Positions 27,001-37,279 of a stretch of DNA of 64,000 nt are shown piece by piece. Under the pieces are notes generated by a model. It made no database searches. It was not told the DNA's origin and saw nothing but the letters and a program-made list of their open reading frames with translations. How positions within the stretch are numbered: position 1 is the first letter of the stretch; the number at the start of each line of letters is the position of its first letter. The DNA lies in the NCBI RefSeq assembly GCF_018691265.1, contig NW_024881321.1, positions 17,828,698-17,892,697 of the forward strand, written 5' to 3'. This DNA is from Tyto alba (lineage: Eukaryota; Chordata; Aves; Strigiformes; Tytonidae). Made by a program: the position numbers and the translations under genes.

Positions 27001-30000
27001 AAATTAGAGGGCATGACAAGCTTGTCTGTTGTTTTTGTATATGAGACTGGGTATTCATGAAGATATGCTATATTATTATTATTGACCAACATTGGAATAC
27101 CTTGAGAAAAAATTACATCTGACGAGATGTTCTCAGAACCATCACTTTGAGCACTAAAATTTTGCATTTTTCCTCTTCAATCAGTTTCAGCTCTACTGGT
27201 CATTATTTTTCAGTTGGGTTTTTTTTGTTTTTTTTGTTTTTTTTTTTAATTGAAGAGATAAATTGGAAAAGTGATGTCCACTAACTTGTACTAACAAAAC
27301 TTATTTCTTATACAAAGGTTGAAACCATAACATAAGCTTTGGTAAGCTACCGAAGATGCTGGTATTTGTCCTCTTTCTGTCTTTTCTGGATGAGAAAGAA
27401 ATATAAATTTTCTTCACTGTGTGCTACAGCTCTTTGGGAGACTTGAAAGAGAAGTCTTGAATCCCATAGGTTAGTTCCAAATACTAATTAGACAGTCATC
27501 TTATTTAGACTTCTGTGTCATTCTCCTTCCTTGTGGTTCATACGTGTGGTCATTCAAATCTGCTGTCTCCTTTTGCACACTGAGTGGGCTTCTAAGTGAA
27601 AAAATCTGAAGGAACAGGTCATCTCAACACTTGACTGATGTTCATGTTACTGTGGTCTTTGACAAAAAGAGTAATTAAGAGAAAATCCTCTGTAATTGTT
27701 CTGAAAATAGTGCCTGGTGATGAGCATGCAGGCAGACTTCTTAAAGCTACGTTCTCTTGTTCTTTTAAGCATTCACACAGGCTGTTTATTAGAAGCTGAA
27801 AACCTGATGAAAGGCATAGCTTTTCAAGGAGACCACAACAGACATCTTCATGAAGCTGGCATTCCTTCTTCTTCCCACTCCTTCAAAGTTTAAAGTCTGC
27901 TGGTTCAAGGGTTAGAACTTCTAGAGCTTCCCAGTGGAGTAAAAATTGGCCTGACAAGGCTTCTTTTCATGTGTGTGTCTGTGTGTGTGCGTGCGTGCGT
28001 GCACACACATGCAATGGATGTCTTTCCCCTGAGGAGGGGAGGGGTGGGGTGGGGGGGTTGAAACAGATTCATCACATTGGGGAAGTTTAATCCAGTTACT
28101 TGCTTGCCTAAGTCATAAGAGACAGATTTTTATAATACCGTGTTTTAGGTCATCTTGACTATTCAGACCCAATTGTTTCTGTGTGCTTACGATTATGAAA
28201 ATAAATGACTGTCAAAAACGATTGAAATCCTATTCTTTCAAGAAATGTAATAGATTTACTTTGTATTAAATTTACTACTATCTGCATTAGATGAAAAGAA
28301 GTCACAAGAGAGGGGGACTGTCTACACTAGAACATATGGTAGAAACGTTAATAATGGCATGGTTCTTCTTCTCTGAGGTTGGGGAATTAAAAATGTAAAA
28401 ACACAATATTTCTCACGGCTTGTGGCAACAGCACAATGAAAGCATGTTATTTAGATTAGGCATGTACAAAAACTCAGCAGGATTCTATAGGAGTCTGTCT
28501 CCAAGTAAACTCTATGAAAAGTTAATCATGCTTTTTTTGATGTCTTCCCTATCCATCTTCTAGCTGTAGATAGGCTCAGCATTCCAAGCATGCCAAGTGT
28601 GTCTCTCTATAGAAAAGGTGGTTATTAGAAGCTGGCAAAGAACACAACCCTCAAAATGGTCAAAGAGGCAACTGCATTTTCTTCTAAATGTGATCCAAAC
28701 CAAAGCCTGAATATCTTGACGTCCTCTGAAATAGTGATACTTTGAGGTCTGAATATGCTTAGATGCAGGCTTCTAAATGCTAAGCCATTTCCTTCTTACA
28801 GTGAGACTAACTGGCAGTGGTCTTTCTCCTAACCCTGAAATTTCTTAAGCCCACATTTACCAGTTGATAGGTTTAATTGATAAGTGAACAGCCATGAAGT
28901 CATATGTCTACAAAGGGCATTAGGTGGCAATGTGGGATTTGGCAAGAACTCTCAGCTTTGCCTGCCCACACACTTTTGTAGCACCACAGTTTAGAGGCCT
29001 GTAAAAAGTTGATTGATCGATGGAAATAACAAGGTGTCACTGGTTGTCAACTACTGTCTTGTGTGGTTTTCAAGAAGTTACAGAAACCTATGGGCCTTCA
29101 AAATTTACAACCAGGGCAGCTAAACTCTTGAGGCTGCTTCTTTTTCTAAGCCCTGGCTCTATTTGGCCTTCTGTAAAACAAAATTCCCAAAGGCATCAAT
29201 GATGCCAGAGAGGAAAAAGATTCCTTGAAGTTATGGTGAAAAAGTCTTCTCGTCCCTTTGAGAGCTGCCTCATCTTCAGAGGCAGGAATGCTCTTTCTTT
29301 GTTCTAGGCCCTCTGAAATAGAGATGAAACAAGGTATTTATGCCTTTCGTACTTTTACTAGTCACAGAGATGAATCTCAAATGAAGGTGCGGGGAGGTTG
29401 TGTGGTTTTTTGGTTTGTATTTTTTCTCTCTTTTGTTTTTGAGCTTGCTACACAGAATTTCTGTAAGTTGTTGGCAGTTCCTCTATAATGCTTTGTTCTT
29501 TGGTGTTCCTGTTGTACTGAAGGACTTACAATGACTTCTTGTCCTTTGCTTTATTGTTCTGGTTGTTTGCTACATTTCTTCAATTTGGATCATCTTTCAA
29601 AGTCATAACCATCTGGAAGAAGGAAACTTTTAACCCAGTCTTTGAAACATGGTGCGACTGTAAGCTTCGACAACTCATTTTACATTCTAACCTGTTTCTG
29701 GCAAATTCTTACATTTTTGGGGTGCTTCAAGAAATTCACATAAGGCTAACAGTACTTACAAGGTGGAAGAAAATTTACATAAAATATATGTCCAAAGAAG
29801 TCAAATTCTTGATAATTTAAGAAAAGCTGACGTGTGTTTTCCCATTCCCTCAAAAAGTATCTTCTTAAATTGTGGATCAGGGCTCAGATGCAGACTGGAC
29901 AGATTGATGAGGAAATAAGACCATCAATTGCTATTGAGCACAACAGTGGCGATGCACCTTTGGGCTCAGAAGTTCAAAAACTACTGCTTTGTGGGTGCTG

Positions 30001-33000
30001 GGAATGTGTGCTGTCAGAGTACCCTGCTGTGCATGTCCTGGTTTCTTCTGAAAAAGCTTTTGCTTGCTGTAGTTGGCAACACAGTACTGGGCTAGATTGG
30101 TCTTTACCAACTGTACCCATTTTTTATGTCATGTCAGTTGATGCTGTCGCTGCACTTCAGTCCTTTGTATGATGCCTGTGATGCCACTTTGAAATTTCAG
30201 TCTAGGCACCTCTGGTTATTTTCCTTTCTCCTCACCTGAGATTTGTGAACTGATTCTTTTGACTGCCTGTGAAGAAGGAACAGGTTATCTGTACTATATG
30301 TAGCTTACAAGCAAAAACTTTTTTTGACCAACTGAATATTTTCAATTTTAAAATACTACAGGTTCAGAGTTCAGCCCTGCATTGCTTTGTTATGGGAAAT
30401 GGGTTAGTGAAGGAGTTGCTATTTATATTAGTATTTATTTTTAATGTTAATGTATTTGAGCTGAGACTGCTGCTAATTCAGTAACGAAAAATAAAGCTTT
30501 TATGTAGAGCTATAATTGGAAATACTTCCAGATACTTTACTGAAAGGATTCTTACTGATCTGTGCATTGCAGAAAGCTTCTTTATATTCTGAAATGTTCT
30601 GCAGTGTGATGTCTGCCATTCTGTATAGATCCAGAATGTGCTTCTCACTTGTGATTTCTCTTGCCCAAGTGTTTTGTATATTACGAAATGTTCTCATCAA
30701 TCATACTGTGGTAAGAGTTTTAGTGAACACAATTTCTTTTTCTTTTGTTTTGTTTTGCAGGCTCCAAGTATAGACGAAAAAGTAGATCTTCACTTTATTG
30801 CATTAGTTAATGTAGGTGGTCATCTCTATGAATTGGGTAAGAACACTTTTTATCTGCTCTCTGTTTATTTGAAACAAATACAAATAGTAATGTTAACTAG
30901 CAAAGTTTGAGAGAGATTACCTGATGTAATGTGCGGCTTAGGTTCTTTTCAGCTGCATCATAAGGTCTAGGGGGTTCTGACAAACAATTGCAGCCTTCTG
31001 CAAATTGTTTTTTTTGGATTCTCTCTCCCATTAAGATAAAATTGTACAGAATACCAGACTGCCTCTAGCCTTCCTTTATGATTTACAAGGACAGGAAGAG
31101 AGAAAGGATTGATGAACACTCAAAGGTTCAGAGAGGGAAGTGCTGTTATTCTTATGTCCCTGAACTGCTTATAGAATTAATAAATGAACTGTATGCCACT
31201 TCTACAGTGTTAGCTATATTACTAAATAGCACGACAGTTTAAACTGAAGTTATCTAGTCAGGATACTAGGAGATACTAATATTCTGCAACTCATTTGTTA
31301 TAGGCTGGTTATTTTTTTTCTACTTTTTTATGGTTACTACACAGTTAACTGTAGAACAGTAGTATCTGTTTTCTGAATTACAGCTATTTTTTTTTGCTCT
31401 TCAGATGTTGTAGCACCAAGTTCTGCTCAGATATTCTCTAATGACTCCAATCTTAAACGTGTTGCTGGGCAACCAGGTTTTGCTGCAGGCATTTCAGAAA
31501 ACTAGCAAGTAGATCAGCATTAAAAAACTGCAAGTCACTGGTCTTTCCTAACATAATTTTTGCACTATTTTATGGTGAGAACATTTTAATCTTTTGAAAA
31601 TTAGCATATAATTAAGCAATGCCCTTAACAGGTGATGACTAATCATAACTTGGTGCATAAGCAGTATATAAAAAGTGCTTATGTTGATATTGAGGTGATC
31701 TAAGGGTTTTTCAGTGATAAGTCATGAACAACAGGTACAGATTTCTGTGTTTCGATGATGCTGTATGTCTCTCAGTGACCTAGATCAAATAGTGAAGCAA
31801 CTACTGTAAGATGCAATACAAATATTTTATGACTAAATTTTGAGGTGTGGTGGATGGTTCATTCTTCTTTTAGTCGTGTGCTACTATTTCCATGTTACCT
31901 TTTCATTGTGCATTAATTTGCTCTGTTTAAAAAGCACGCTACAGACTATGACTACCATGTTTATCTGTTTTCCATAACTATGATGCAAGATAAACTGCCT
32001 TTTTTTTTAAAAAAAAAAAAAAAAAGAGACATTTAGCTCCACTGTATAGTGGAATGCCAATATGATTTGCTTTCTTCTTAAAATAACTTCTCTCTGTACC
32101 AGTGGAAGAAAGCAAAGAATACTTCAAAGTAGGAAAATGAGAGAAGGCTTTTCAATTGATTCACTGGCTTCATTCACTGTGGCCAGCATGTGGGCTTTGG
32201 CGGGCGGAAAATGCTCGGGAAGCACATGGATGTTAAATACTTGTGATGTTTTTGCCGTAGAAAAGATGTTATTTATAGGCACATGAAATGAAAATGCTCT
32301 TCAGCCAAGAGGTATGTAAAAACAAAACAAAACAAAACAATCAAACTTAGTTTGCAACAGTACAGGGCATTCAGTTCTGTTTTCCTCTCACATTCTCAGG
32401 GTTTTGCATTGTTCGATCATGGTTATGACAAAAGCGAACAAACTCTTGTTCATATTAATCCAAAAATTTTCTAACATCGAATCTATTTTTAGTTATGGAA
32501 AATGTAGTTCGGAAGCATTGTCAACTTCAGTGGAATCTTTGGGGAGGGAAAGGTCTTTAGAAGGGAGGACAGAGCCAAAAAAGAATTTGGTCTAGCAAAT
32601 ACTTAGGATATCCTGACATATGTTCTCATACTTTTACCTCTTCACAAGTAACCTGAAACATATTTCCATGAATTAAATTATTTTTTAAATGCTGAGAATG
32701 CTAGCACTATTATATTGCAAGTGGGAGAAAAACTAATTAACTACAGCAGCCATTTTTAAATACTGTGAAAGTACTTAATACTTAAAGTTACTGGGTTTGT
32801 TTGCTTATATATTTTAAATGAGAGTAACATTGTAGCGATGCCAGACTCTTCAAACTGGTGGGTTTGGTATTCTGTTCTGTCATGGGCTCCTTGATCACAG
32901 CTGTTAAAGACCACAGATGTACAGCTAGCTAGATGTCTGGGTAAATCCATTAAGTGTAGTTGAAATTATTCTTTACTTGAAAAGCTGTATACCAGCACTA

Positions 33001-34742
33001 AAACAATTGCAACTTACAGCCTTAAAGTTCTCAAATAAAATACTAAGAAGTATTTAATTGTTTTCCTTGGATTTTTTTTTTTTATTGTAACAGACTGTAC
33101 ATAATGATACCTGTTGAAGCAGTCAGCAGTGGAAGAGAGAGACCAGGAAATAGCTAGCTGCATGTGTGATTCTTTTATGAAAAATTAGGTAGCTTATTTT
33201 TAAGTGAAGAGAAAAAATCTGCTCAAATAGTTTTAACTGGAAAAATTAAGCTTTTCTATTTCTATGAATGTGTTGTTCAATCCTGCTTTGTGTTTCAACA
33301 GATGGGCGCAAGCCATTTCCAATAAACCATGGGGAAACTAGTGACGATTCTTTTTTAGAGGTAGGAATAAAAGACCTTTTTAAATGGTGTTATACAAAGT
33401 TCTTGCTGTATTGCCACACAAATTGGAAATCTGTTTATACAAAACTCTTGTTATATTTACGATTGGATAAGGAACAGAGCAAGTGGGATGGTGAGACAAA
33501 GTTAAGTTTTCTCAGTTTTAAAACAGGTATTTCAGAACCCTCATGTTGTGGCTCTGGATGAGTGTATCACAACATGGTAACAAGACATGTCAGAAGGGTT
33601 GACTGTGACAGACGATCAGGCTGACTTTTCTTCTGTGCTGAGATTTTCATATACCCCAGCTCTTTTCAAATTTTATGTGAGATGAAGTCTTCGGACTGAA
33701 AATTTAGGATAATTTTTCATTCTCTTTCCTTTGGTTTAGTTGCAGTTTGATAGGTGCCATGCTAGGCAGAAGTTGATATCCTTTCTGACGCTTGCTAAGA
33801 ATTATTTTTCTCCAGTTTTGTGGCTTCTTTCAGGTGCTTCTTTGTGTTAGGAGCTGTTTAGTTGAGAAATTAACTGGAAAGGAATAGACTGAATGGGAGG
33901 ATAAACTTGTCATCCCCACAGAATGATGTGAAGTTGGGGCTGGTAGAAGGCAATGCGTAGATCTGACTTTTATGGTACACAGACTGGATTAGCTTTACAG
34001 AAAGAAAAAAACAGATAAACTAAAAAACAGCCAAACAAAACCTGTTATAGTTTAGTAGCACAGACTAATGTCTGTAAAGTTTGTGTACAATTTGTGCTTG
34101 TTTGGGCAGAGGGAGAAGTCGGATAAAGCTTTCCTTTTCTCATATGTGGCTTTTTTCTGTTTTACTGATAACATGTGTTCTCCAGATTGCACCCTAAAGC
34201 TAGATGAAGAAATTACTTATAATCTTTCACTTACCCCACACATCTTAGATTCATCTTGAGACAAAGAAAAGAATTCTGAATACAGCAGTACTACTAAAAG
34301 CAAACTTCAGAGATGCATTTAGAAAGTCAGACAAGCAACCCATCTGTTGCACAAAGTAATATTTAGTCACAAAAATCATTGTTGCTAAAGTTCTGCATAA
34401 AACCTTTGCTCTCTTACGCTGCCCCTATGAGCACTGCAAATAATATTGAATACTGGTGACTCAGATCAGAAATACAGTTTATGTAGATTTGTCACACTAT
34501 TTAGTAATCTTTTAAGGAAAAATCCATGGTGAGCATAGTTTGTATAAAGCATATCTTCATATTTCAGTTGTTGTTCTTTTTTTAATAAATATGATTTATA
34601 GTGGTTTTTTGTTTTGTGTTTCTTTTTTTGTTGTTTTGTTTTTTACTTTTTTCCCTAGGATGCAATAGAAGTTTGCAAGAAATTCATGGAACGTGACCCG
34701 GAAGAATTAAGATTTAATGCAATTGCACTGTCTGCAGCTTAA
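3090..34742 (+). CDS. UCHL3: UCHL3, ubiquitin carboxyl-terminal hydrolase L3 (C-terminal seven exons; 5' end outside window)
   Basis: Cysteine protease of peptidase family C12 that removes small adducts and short extensions from the C terminus of ubiquitin and NEDD8 in the cytosol. Seven exons join without a frame break: 3090-3218, 6288-6444, 6821-6906, 7984-8031, 30761-30836, 33302-33360 and 34659-34742. They give 212 codons plus TAA, exactly the length of human residues 19-230. In human numbering, oxyanion Gln89 and nucleophile Cys95 (TGT at 6387-6389, in NACGTIG) lie in the second visible exon. His169 is CAC at 30791-30793. Asp184 is split between 30836 and 33302-33303. The crossover-loop segment (AHEGQTE / APSIDEKVD) spans the largest intron. 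All introns are GT-AG. The exons for the first 18 or so residues were not found in 1-3089 and should lie upstream. Identification is from remembered family sequence and is very secure; intact frame and splice sites argue for a functional gene. Confidence 0.97.
5084..5131 (+). repeat. CR1-type LINE fragment
   Basis: A 48-nt piece contains GAGAAACCTCTCGAGGTGAT followed by CTGGTCTAACCCTTGCTCAAA. It resembles the conserved 3' UTR stretch of avian CR1 elements (GGGACCTCTGGAGGTCATCT, then GGTCCAACCC). It is heavily diverged and short, with no 3' octamer tail seen. Recognition is by memory of the consensus. Confidence 0.65.
5642..5680 (+). repeat. (AAAC)n simple repeat
   Basis: About seven uninterrupted AAAC units followed by an A-rich run; an intronic microsatellite. 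Confidence 0.95.
6288..6444 (+). CDS. UCHL3: UCHL3 coding exon with catalytic cysteine, residues 62-114 (first base of codon 114)
   Basis: This 157-nt exon starts after TTCTAG and ends phase 1 before GTAAGT, a consensus donor. It encodes [19 protein letters not shown], then the active-site block. Gln89 of the oxyanion hole and Cys95 in [16 protein letters not shown] are both intact. A chance ORF reading on from this exon into the intron (to about 6566) is not a protein. Confidence 0.97.
6445..7983 (+). other. Two short UCHL3 introns (6445-6820 and 6907-7983)
   Basis: Ordinary intron sequence of 376 and 1,077 nt, interrupted by the 86-nt exon at 6821-6906. Nothing else was recognised. Confidence 0.85.
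6821..6906 (+). CDS. UCHL3: UCHL3 coding exon, residues 114-142
   Basis: This 86-nt exon completes the split Glu114 codon and encodes [20 protein letters not shown] and on to KYLETYE. The acceptor is a T-rich tract ending TTGAAG. The donor after GAA is GTCAGT, which keeps GT and the +5 G but has a pyrimidine at +3. It matches the SLKKFLE...[11 protein letters not shown] helices of the UCH fold. Confidence 0.95.
7984..8031 (+). CDS. UCHL3: UCHL3 coding exon, residues 143-158 (start of crossover loop)
   Basis: This 48-nt exon is phase 0 on both sides and encodes [16 protein letters not shown]. It lies between TTTTAG and the donor GTATTC, which lacks the +5 G and looks weak. The residues enter the flexible loop that crosses the active site and limits substrate size. 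Skipping the exon would keep frame but delete part of the loop. Confidence 0.95.
8593..8668 (+). repeat. Poly-A run followed by A/C-rich low complexity
   Basis: A 26-nt A-run (8593-8618) continues into an A/C-rich tract with almost no T for about 50 nt. It could be the decayed tail of a retroposed copy, but no body was recognised upstream. An 18-nt T-run lies nearby at 8852-8869. Confidence 0.85.
11989..12034 (+). repeat. 46-nt poly-A run
   Basis: Uninterrupted adenine run in the large UCHL3 intron. Nothing recognisable as a retroelement or processed gene copy is evident just upstream. The exact length may be a sequencing artefact. Confidence 0.95.
20826..20900 (+). repeat. Ancient amniote CR1/L3-tailed SINE-like fragment
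   Basis: The segment includes GTGTGGGACAGAAGATCAAA and CACAATGGTCCTTTCTGGTC followed by TTAATAT. It resembles the widespread sauropsid tail that reads roughly as CAGACTAGATGATCA then AATGGTCCCTTCTGGCCTTA. The family name is uncertain; it could be the 3' end of an old CR1 or of a SINE sharing that tail. Confidence 0.55.
21646..21693 (+). other. Candidate in-frame cassette exon of UCHL3 (speculative)
   Basis: A 48-nt segment preceded by a T-rich tract ending TTTATGTAG and followed by CAG|GTTAGC. It has no stop in phase 0, the phase of the host intron. It would add [16 protein letters not shown] between Glu158 and Ala159, inside the active-site crossover loop. No known UCHL3 isoform with this insert is recalled, and the low-complexity serine content makes coincidence plausible. 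Alternative view: part of a decayed CpG-rich insertion spanning about 21640-21920. Confidence 0.15.
24143..24703 (-). mobile_element. Solo LTR, avian ERVL-like, reverse orientation
   Basis: A 561-nt long terminal repeat runs from TGTGGTGGGTTGACCTTGGG to CGAGACCCAATAGA on the + strand. Read on the minus strand it starts with a degraded TGTATTGGGTCT-like end, has an AATAAAAGCTAAG core promoter/leader, a later AATAAA, and ends CAACCCACCACA. This is a layout familiar from neoavian ERVL-class LTRs. Candidate 5-bp target duplications flank it: AGTTT on the left and ATTTT on the right (4 of 5 match). No internal gag or pol sequence adjoins it, so it is a recombined solo LTR. The family subname is not assigned. 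Confidence 0.75.
27970..28012 (+). repeat. TG/CG alternating microsatellite
   Basis: GTGTGTGTCTGTGTGTGTGC then GTGCGTGCGTGCACACACATGC: alternating purine-pyrimidine sequence with a CG-containing centre. A G-rich stretch follows at 28036-28060. Confidence 0.9.
30074..30131 (+). repeat. Probable ancient CR1/SINE tail fragment
   Basis: The stretch TACTGGGCTAGATTGGTCTT followed by TACCAACTGTACCC and TTTTTATGTC resembles an old amniote repeat tail of the type ACTGGGCTAGATGGACC...CAGTATGG...TTCTTATGT. Divergence is high, so family assignment is tentative. Confidence 0.4.
30761..30836 (+). CDS. UCHL3: UCHL3 coding exon with catalytic histidine, residues 159-183 plus first base of codon 184
   Basis: This 76-nt exon follows a strong pyrimidine tract (TTTTGTTTTGTTTTGCAG) and ends before GTAAGA. 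It encodes [20 protein letters not shown] then HLYEL. His169 in VDLHFIAL is the catalytic base. The position that reads Asp177 in mammalian UCHL3 (VDGHLYEL) is GGT, glycine, here. The final G is the first base of catalytic Asp184. Confidence 0.97.
32318..32340 (+). repeat. (AAAAC)n simple repeat
   Basis: About four and a half AAAAC units in a UCHL3 intron. Confidence 0.9.
33302..33360 (+). CDS. UCHL3: UCHL3 coding exon, residues 184-203
   Basis: This 59-nt exon begins after TTTCAACAG with AT, completing catalytic Asp184. It encodes [19 protein letters not shown] and ends phase 0 before [17 protein letters not shown] is the third active-site signature of the UCH family. A chance ORF running on to 33561 is intron read-through. 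Confidence 0.97.
34659..34742 (+). CDS. UCHL3: UCHL3 terminal coding exon, residues 204-230 and stop
   Basis: The terminal coding segment follows a long T-rich tract ending TTCCCTAG. It encodes [20 protein letters not shown] then AIALSAA and stops at TAA (34740-34742). The C terminus matches mammalian UCHL3 in length and in its closing ALSAA. A short 3' UTR with AATAAA signals follows. Confidence 0.97.
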   Translation, partial: DAIEVCKKFMERDPEELRFNAIALSAA

Positions 34743-34895
34743 AAGCCTTGTCCAGTGGGGCTAATCTATTGCAATGTATTGTAACAATAAAACTGTTGCC
34801 ATATGTTAATAGTACAAATTTTGATACTTCCCTAACATGTTGATTAATTGTAGCATACGTGGAATAAACTTTGCATTTGTCCTTGCTATATCTTG
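34743..34895 (+). terminator. UCHL3: UCHL3 3' UTR with tandem polyadenylation signals
   Basis: Canonical AATAAA hexamers lie at 34786-34791 (44 nt after the stop codon) and 34863-34868. GT/T-rich sequence downstream of the second (TTGTCCTTGCTATATCTTGCTG) could serve as its downstream element. Further AATAAA-like words occur near 35322, so a longer 3' UTR form is possible. Cleavage sites are inferred, not seen. Confidence 0.75.
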
Positions 34896-37279
34896 CTGCT
34901 TGTTCCTAAAGCAACTTTGGGTATTTATATACACGCATGCATTTTGTGCAAGACTTCTATGTGGTGGGTTTTTCCCCCTTCCACCCCCTTAAAAGTTTGG
35001 GGGATTACTGTCTGTGATATTTCATCATAATATTGATGAGCTAATTCAGAGCAGGATTATAATTTGTATAATTCACAGATAATATTTTGAGTGAAGTGTG
35101 TGGTATGTTAATGCATAAAAAATTGAAATATGAGGCTATCTCCATCTTCTAATTATACAAGAATATTATAAGAACTTTTGCAGGTGACTCAAAAGACAAA
35201 GGCATTTTTTTCAGTGCATTATTTATTAATAAATTTATGGAAGAAATAAGGTATAAAAAGGACTGTTTCTTCTTACTGTTGGTGATCACTAACATTTTAA
35301 AATTATCTTAATATTTACATTTTGAATAAAACTTAATTTTGTTTCTCAAGCCTAATAATGTTAATAAATTGTCAAAAAGCTTTACTTAAACCAGTGTTTG
35401 CTGTTTGTATGTGTGGAAAAACAACATGGATTTTTTGCTCTACAAAAACCACACGAGTAATTAATGCTATTTCATATGGTAGGACTGTGGAGGGCACACA
35501 CGGGTGAATACAGCAACGTGAAGTATCTCACCTAACTGAAATAAATGATAGAAAAGCAATGATTGTTGTAATGAAGTTTTGTGTAACCAGAACAGAAACA
35601 GACTGTAGATTTTAAGATAGCCATCATGGTCATATACTTTCTCTTCCCCCTTTAGGAATATCTATTGTAAGTTTGTCAGGTGGCATTACTGAATGCTATG
35701 TGATACCCTTCCCCAGTGCCATCCCTCCCACCCCACCCACTGGATCTTAAGGTACCGTTGACCAATTTCTGCGCTTGAATTAGTAACAACTTGGTTGTTT
35801 GGGGGTTTCTTTGGGGCTTTTTGGGGGTAAGCAATCTCACGCTTTAGGATTCTTGTGCAGGTTGGTTTTGGTTAATGTGCATGTTTTTGACATTCCGGAA
35901 AAGTGTTCCTTATTTGTTGCTTTGAAGTGAAATAATTCAGGTTTGCTTCCAGTCAAGACCACTGCCAAAGGAAACTGAACCCTCTCTGTCCCAGAGGGCG
36001 CTTTCATTCTCTATCAATTGTCATTGCAGGAAAAACGAATGGGGTTATGCCAGAAGCAATCTGGCAGAGTTTTCCTTCTTTATATAAAAGAAAGAGGCCT
36101 GGGAGTCTGTCTTATCACTTAAGAACATCGTTTTGCACTCTAAAGAAAAAGTCAGTGTCTGTCTAAAACATGTCACCTGGAGAGTCCACTAACAACAAGA
36201 GTCTGTTTTCTATAAGTGAGCTGGTTGGAAAAGTGAGGGGAAAGAACACTAATGAGCTTCTATTTTTGAGCACTTTTTCACCCCAATAAAATGCAGTATC
36301 ATTAAGACTTGCATTATGTTGCCATGCTCATTAGTAAAGCCGTGAAATTTACTTTTAAGTAAAAATCAAAGGCTTTAGTAACCAAAGCAACTGCTTTGTC
36401 TTCCTGCTAATATCAGAAAAATCAGATAAAAGTTTCGACAATTAAATTGGTATATTTCATATTTTATGCTAAAGGTGACTCAGATTACATTTAAAGTAAT
36501 CTTAGTTAGTATAGGTAGGGTGCTTTTAGGGTAGGGAGGAGGGTGAGGAAAGAGAGGAAGAAGTGCAGTTCAGAGCTGTTAAACTAGCTACATCAATTAT
36601 CTGCTTTAGGGAAATATTCACACCATATATGCTCTTCCATGTTCAGAAGCTTTTGGTGGGTTTAGGTAATACATGGAGGGGCTCCATGCAATTGTTTATT
36701 GCAAAATCACTTCAGAACTGGAGCTTTAATTATGAGGGCCGATTAAGTAAATTCATGACAAAGGAAATCAAGGTTAGAATAGTAAAGCTGGGGTGGGATT
36801 TTTCATGGTCACACTGGAAAAATACATCTTGAATCATAAGTAAAAATTTTACTTATAAGAATTTAATGTTTTGGCAATATGATTGTTTTGCTCAGTGTTT
36901 TTGATGTAATCTTTAAATCAGTTGTCCTGCAGGGCAAGGTTACCTTCTAACTTGTTCTACTTTCAGTGTTAATTTCCGGTTTATTAATATATAAGATGGT
37001 CCTTTTTAGTGAACATTGCTTTTGGAAAGGTTCTCAGAAGTTTGAGATGACAGAGGAAGAGCAATGCACCGGTTTTTATGCTGAACTGTATCTGCTCACT
37101 GCACGAACCCTTGCTAGATGGAAATCTTGAAAGACTGCGCTGCAGAAATACCGTCTCACCTAACCCCTGTGCCGTAACGGCCTTCCGGTGCTTGTGAGAC
37201 CGTGCTTTGGCACAGGCTTTGGTGACCATCTTGAGGAGCACAGGAAGGAATCTCCAAGGTGCTGGGATATCTGTGTAAC
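34896..37279. other. Intergenic region between UCHL3 and the orphan CpG island
   Basis: AT-rich sequence without a supported gene. It contains additional AATAAA words soon after UCHL3 and a CTCF-like core at 35990-36002. ORFs such as 36563-36832 show no recognisable similarity. Confidence 0.75.
35990..36002 (+). promoter_or_regulatory. CTCF-like motif (partial)
   Basis: CCCAGAGGGCGCT matches the core of the CTCF consensus (YAGRKGGC followed by GCT). The upstream CCAS part matches poorly. It lies about 1.25 kb beyond the UCHL3 stop, between two active-looking genes. Motif evidence only. Confidence 0.35.

Larger units (their letters stand above)
8032..30760 (+). other. UCHL3 giant intron (22,729 nt) inside the crossover-loop coding region
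   Basis: This phase-0 intron splits the loop sequence between Glu158 and Ala159. It contains poly-A and poly-T runs, a 46-nt A-run, a TG/CG microsatellite (27970-28012), one solo ERVL-type LTR (24143-24703), ancient CR1/SINE tail fragments (20826-20900 and about 30074-30131), and a CpG-rich patch with a candidate cassette exon (21646-21693). The many 60-115 residue ORFs show no recognised domain, compositional signature or splice context and are treated as chance. Confidence 0.85.
30837..34658 (+). other. Last two UCHL3 introns (30837-33301 and 33361-34658)
   Basis: Introns of 2,465 and 1,298 nt flanking the 59-nt exon. They hold an (AAAAC)n simple repeat at 32318-32340 and a T-run/A-run junction near 32001-32025. 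No other feature was identified. Confidence 0.85.
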
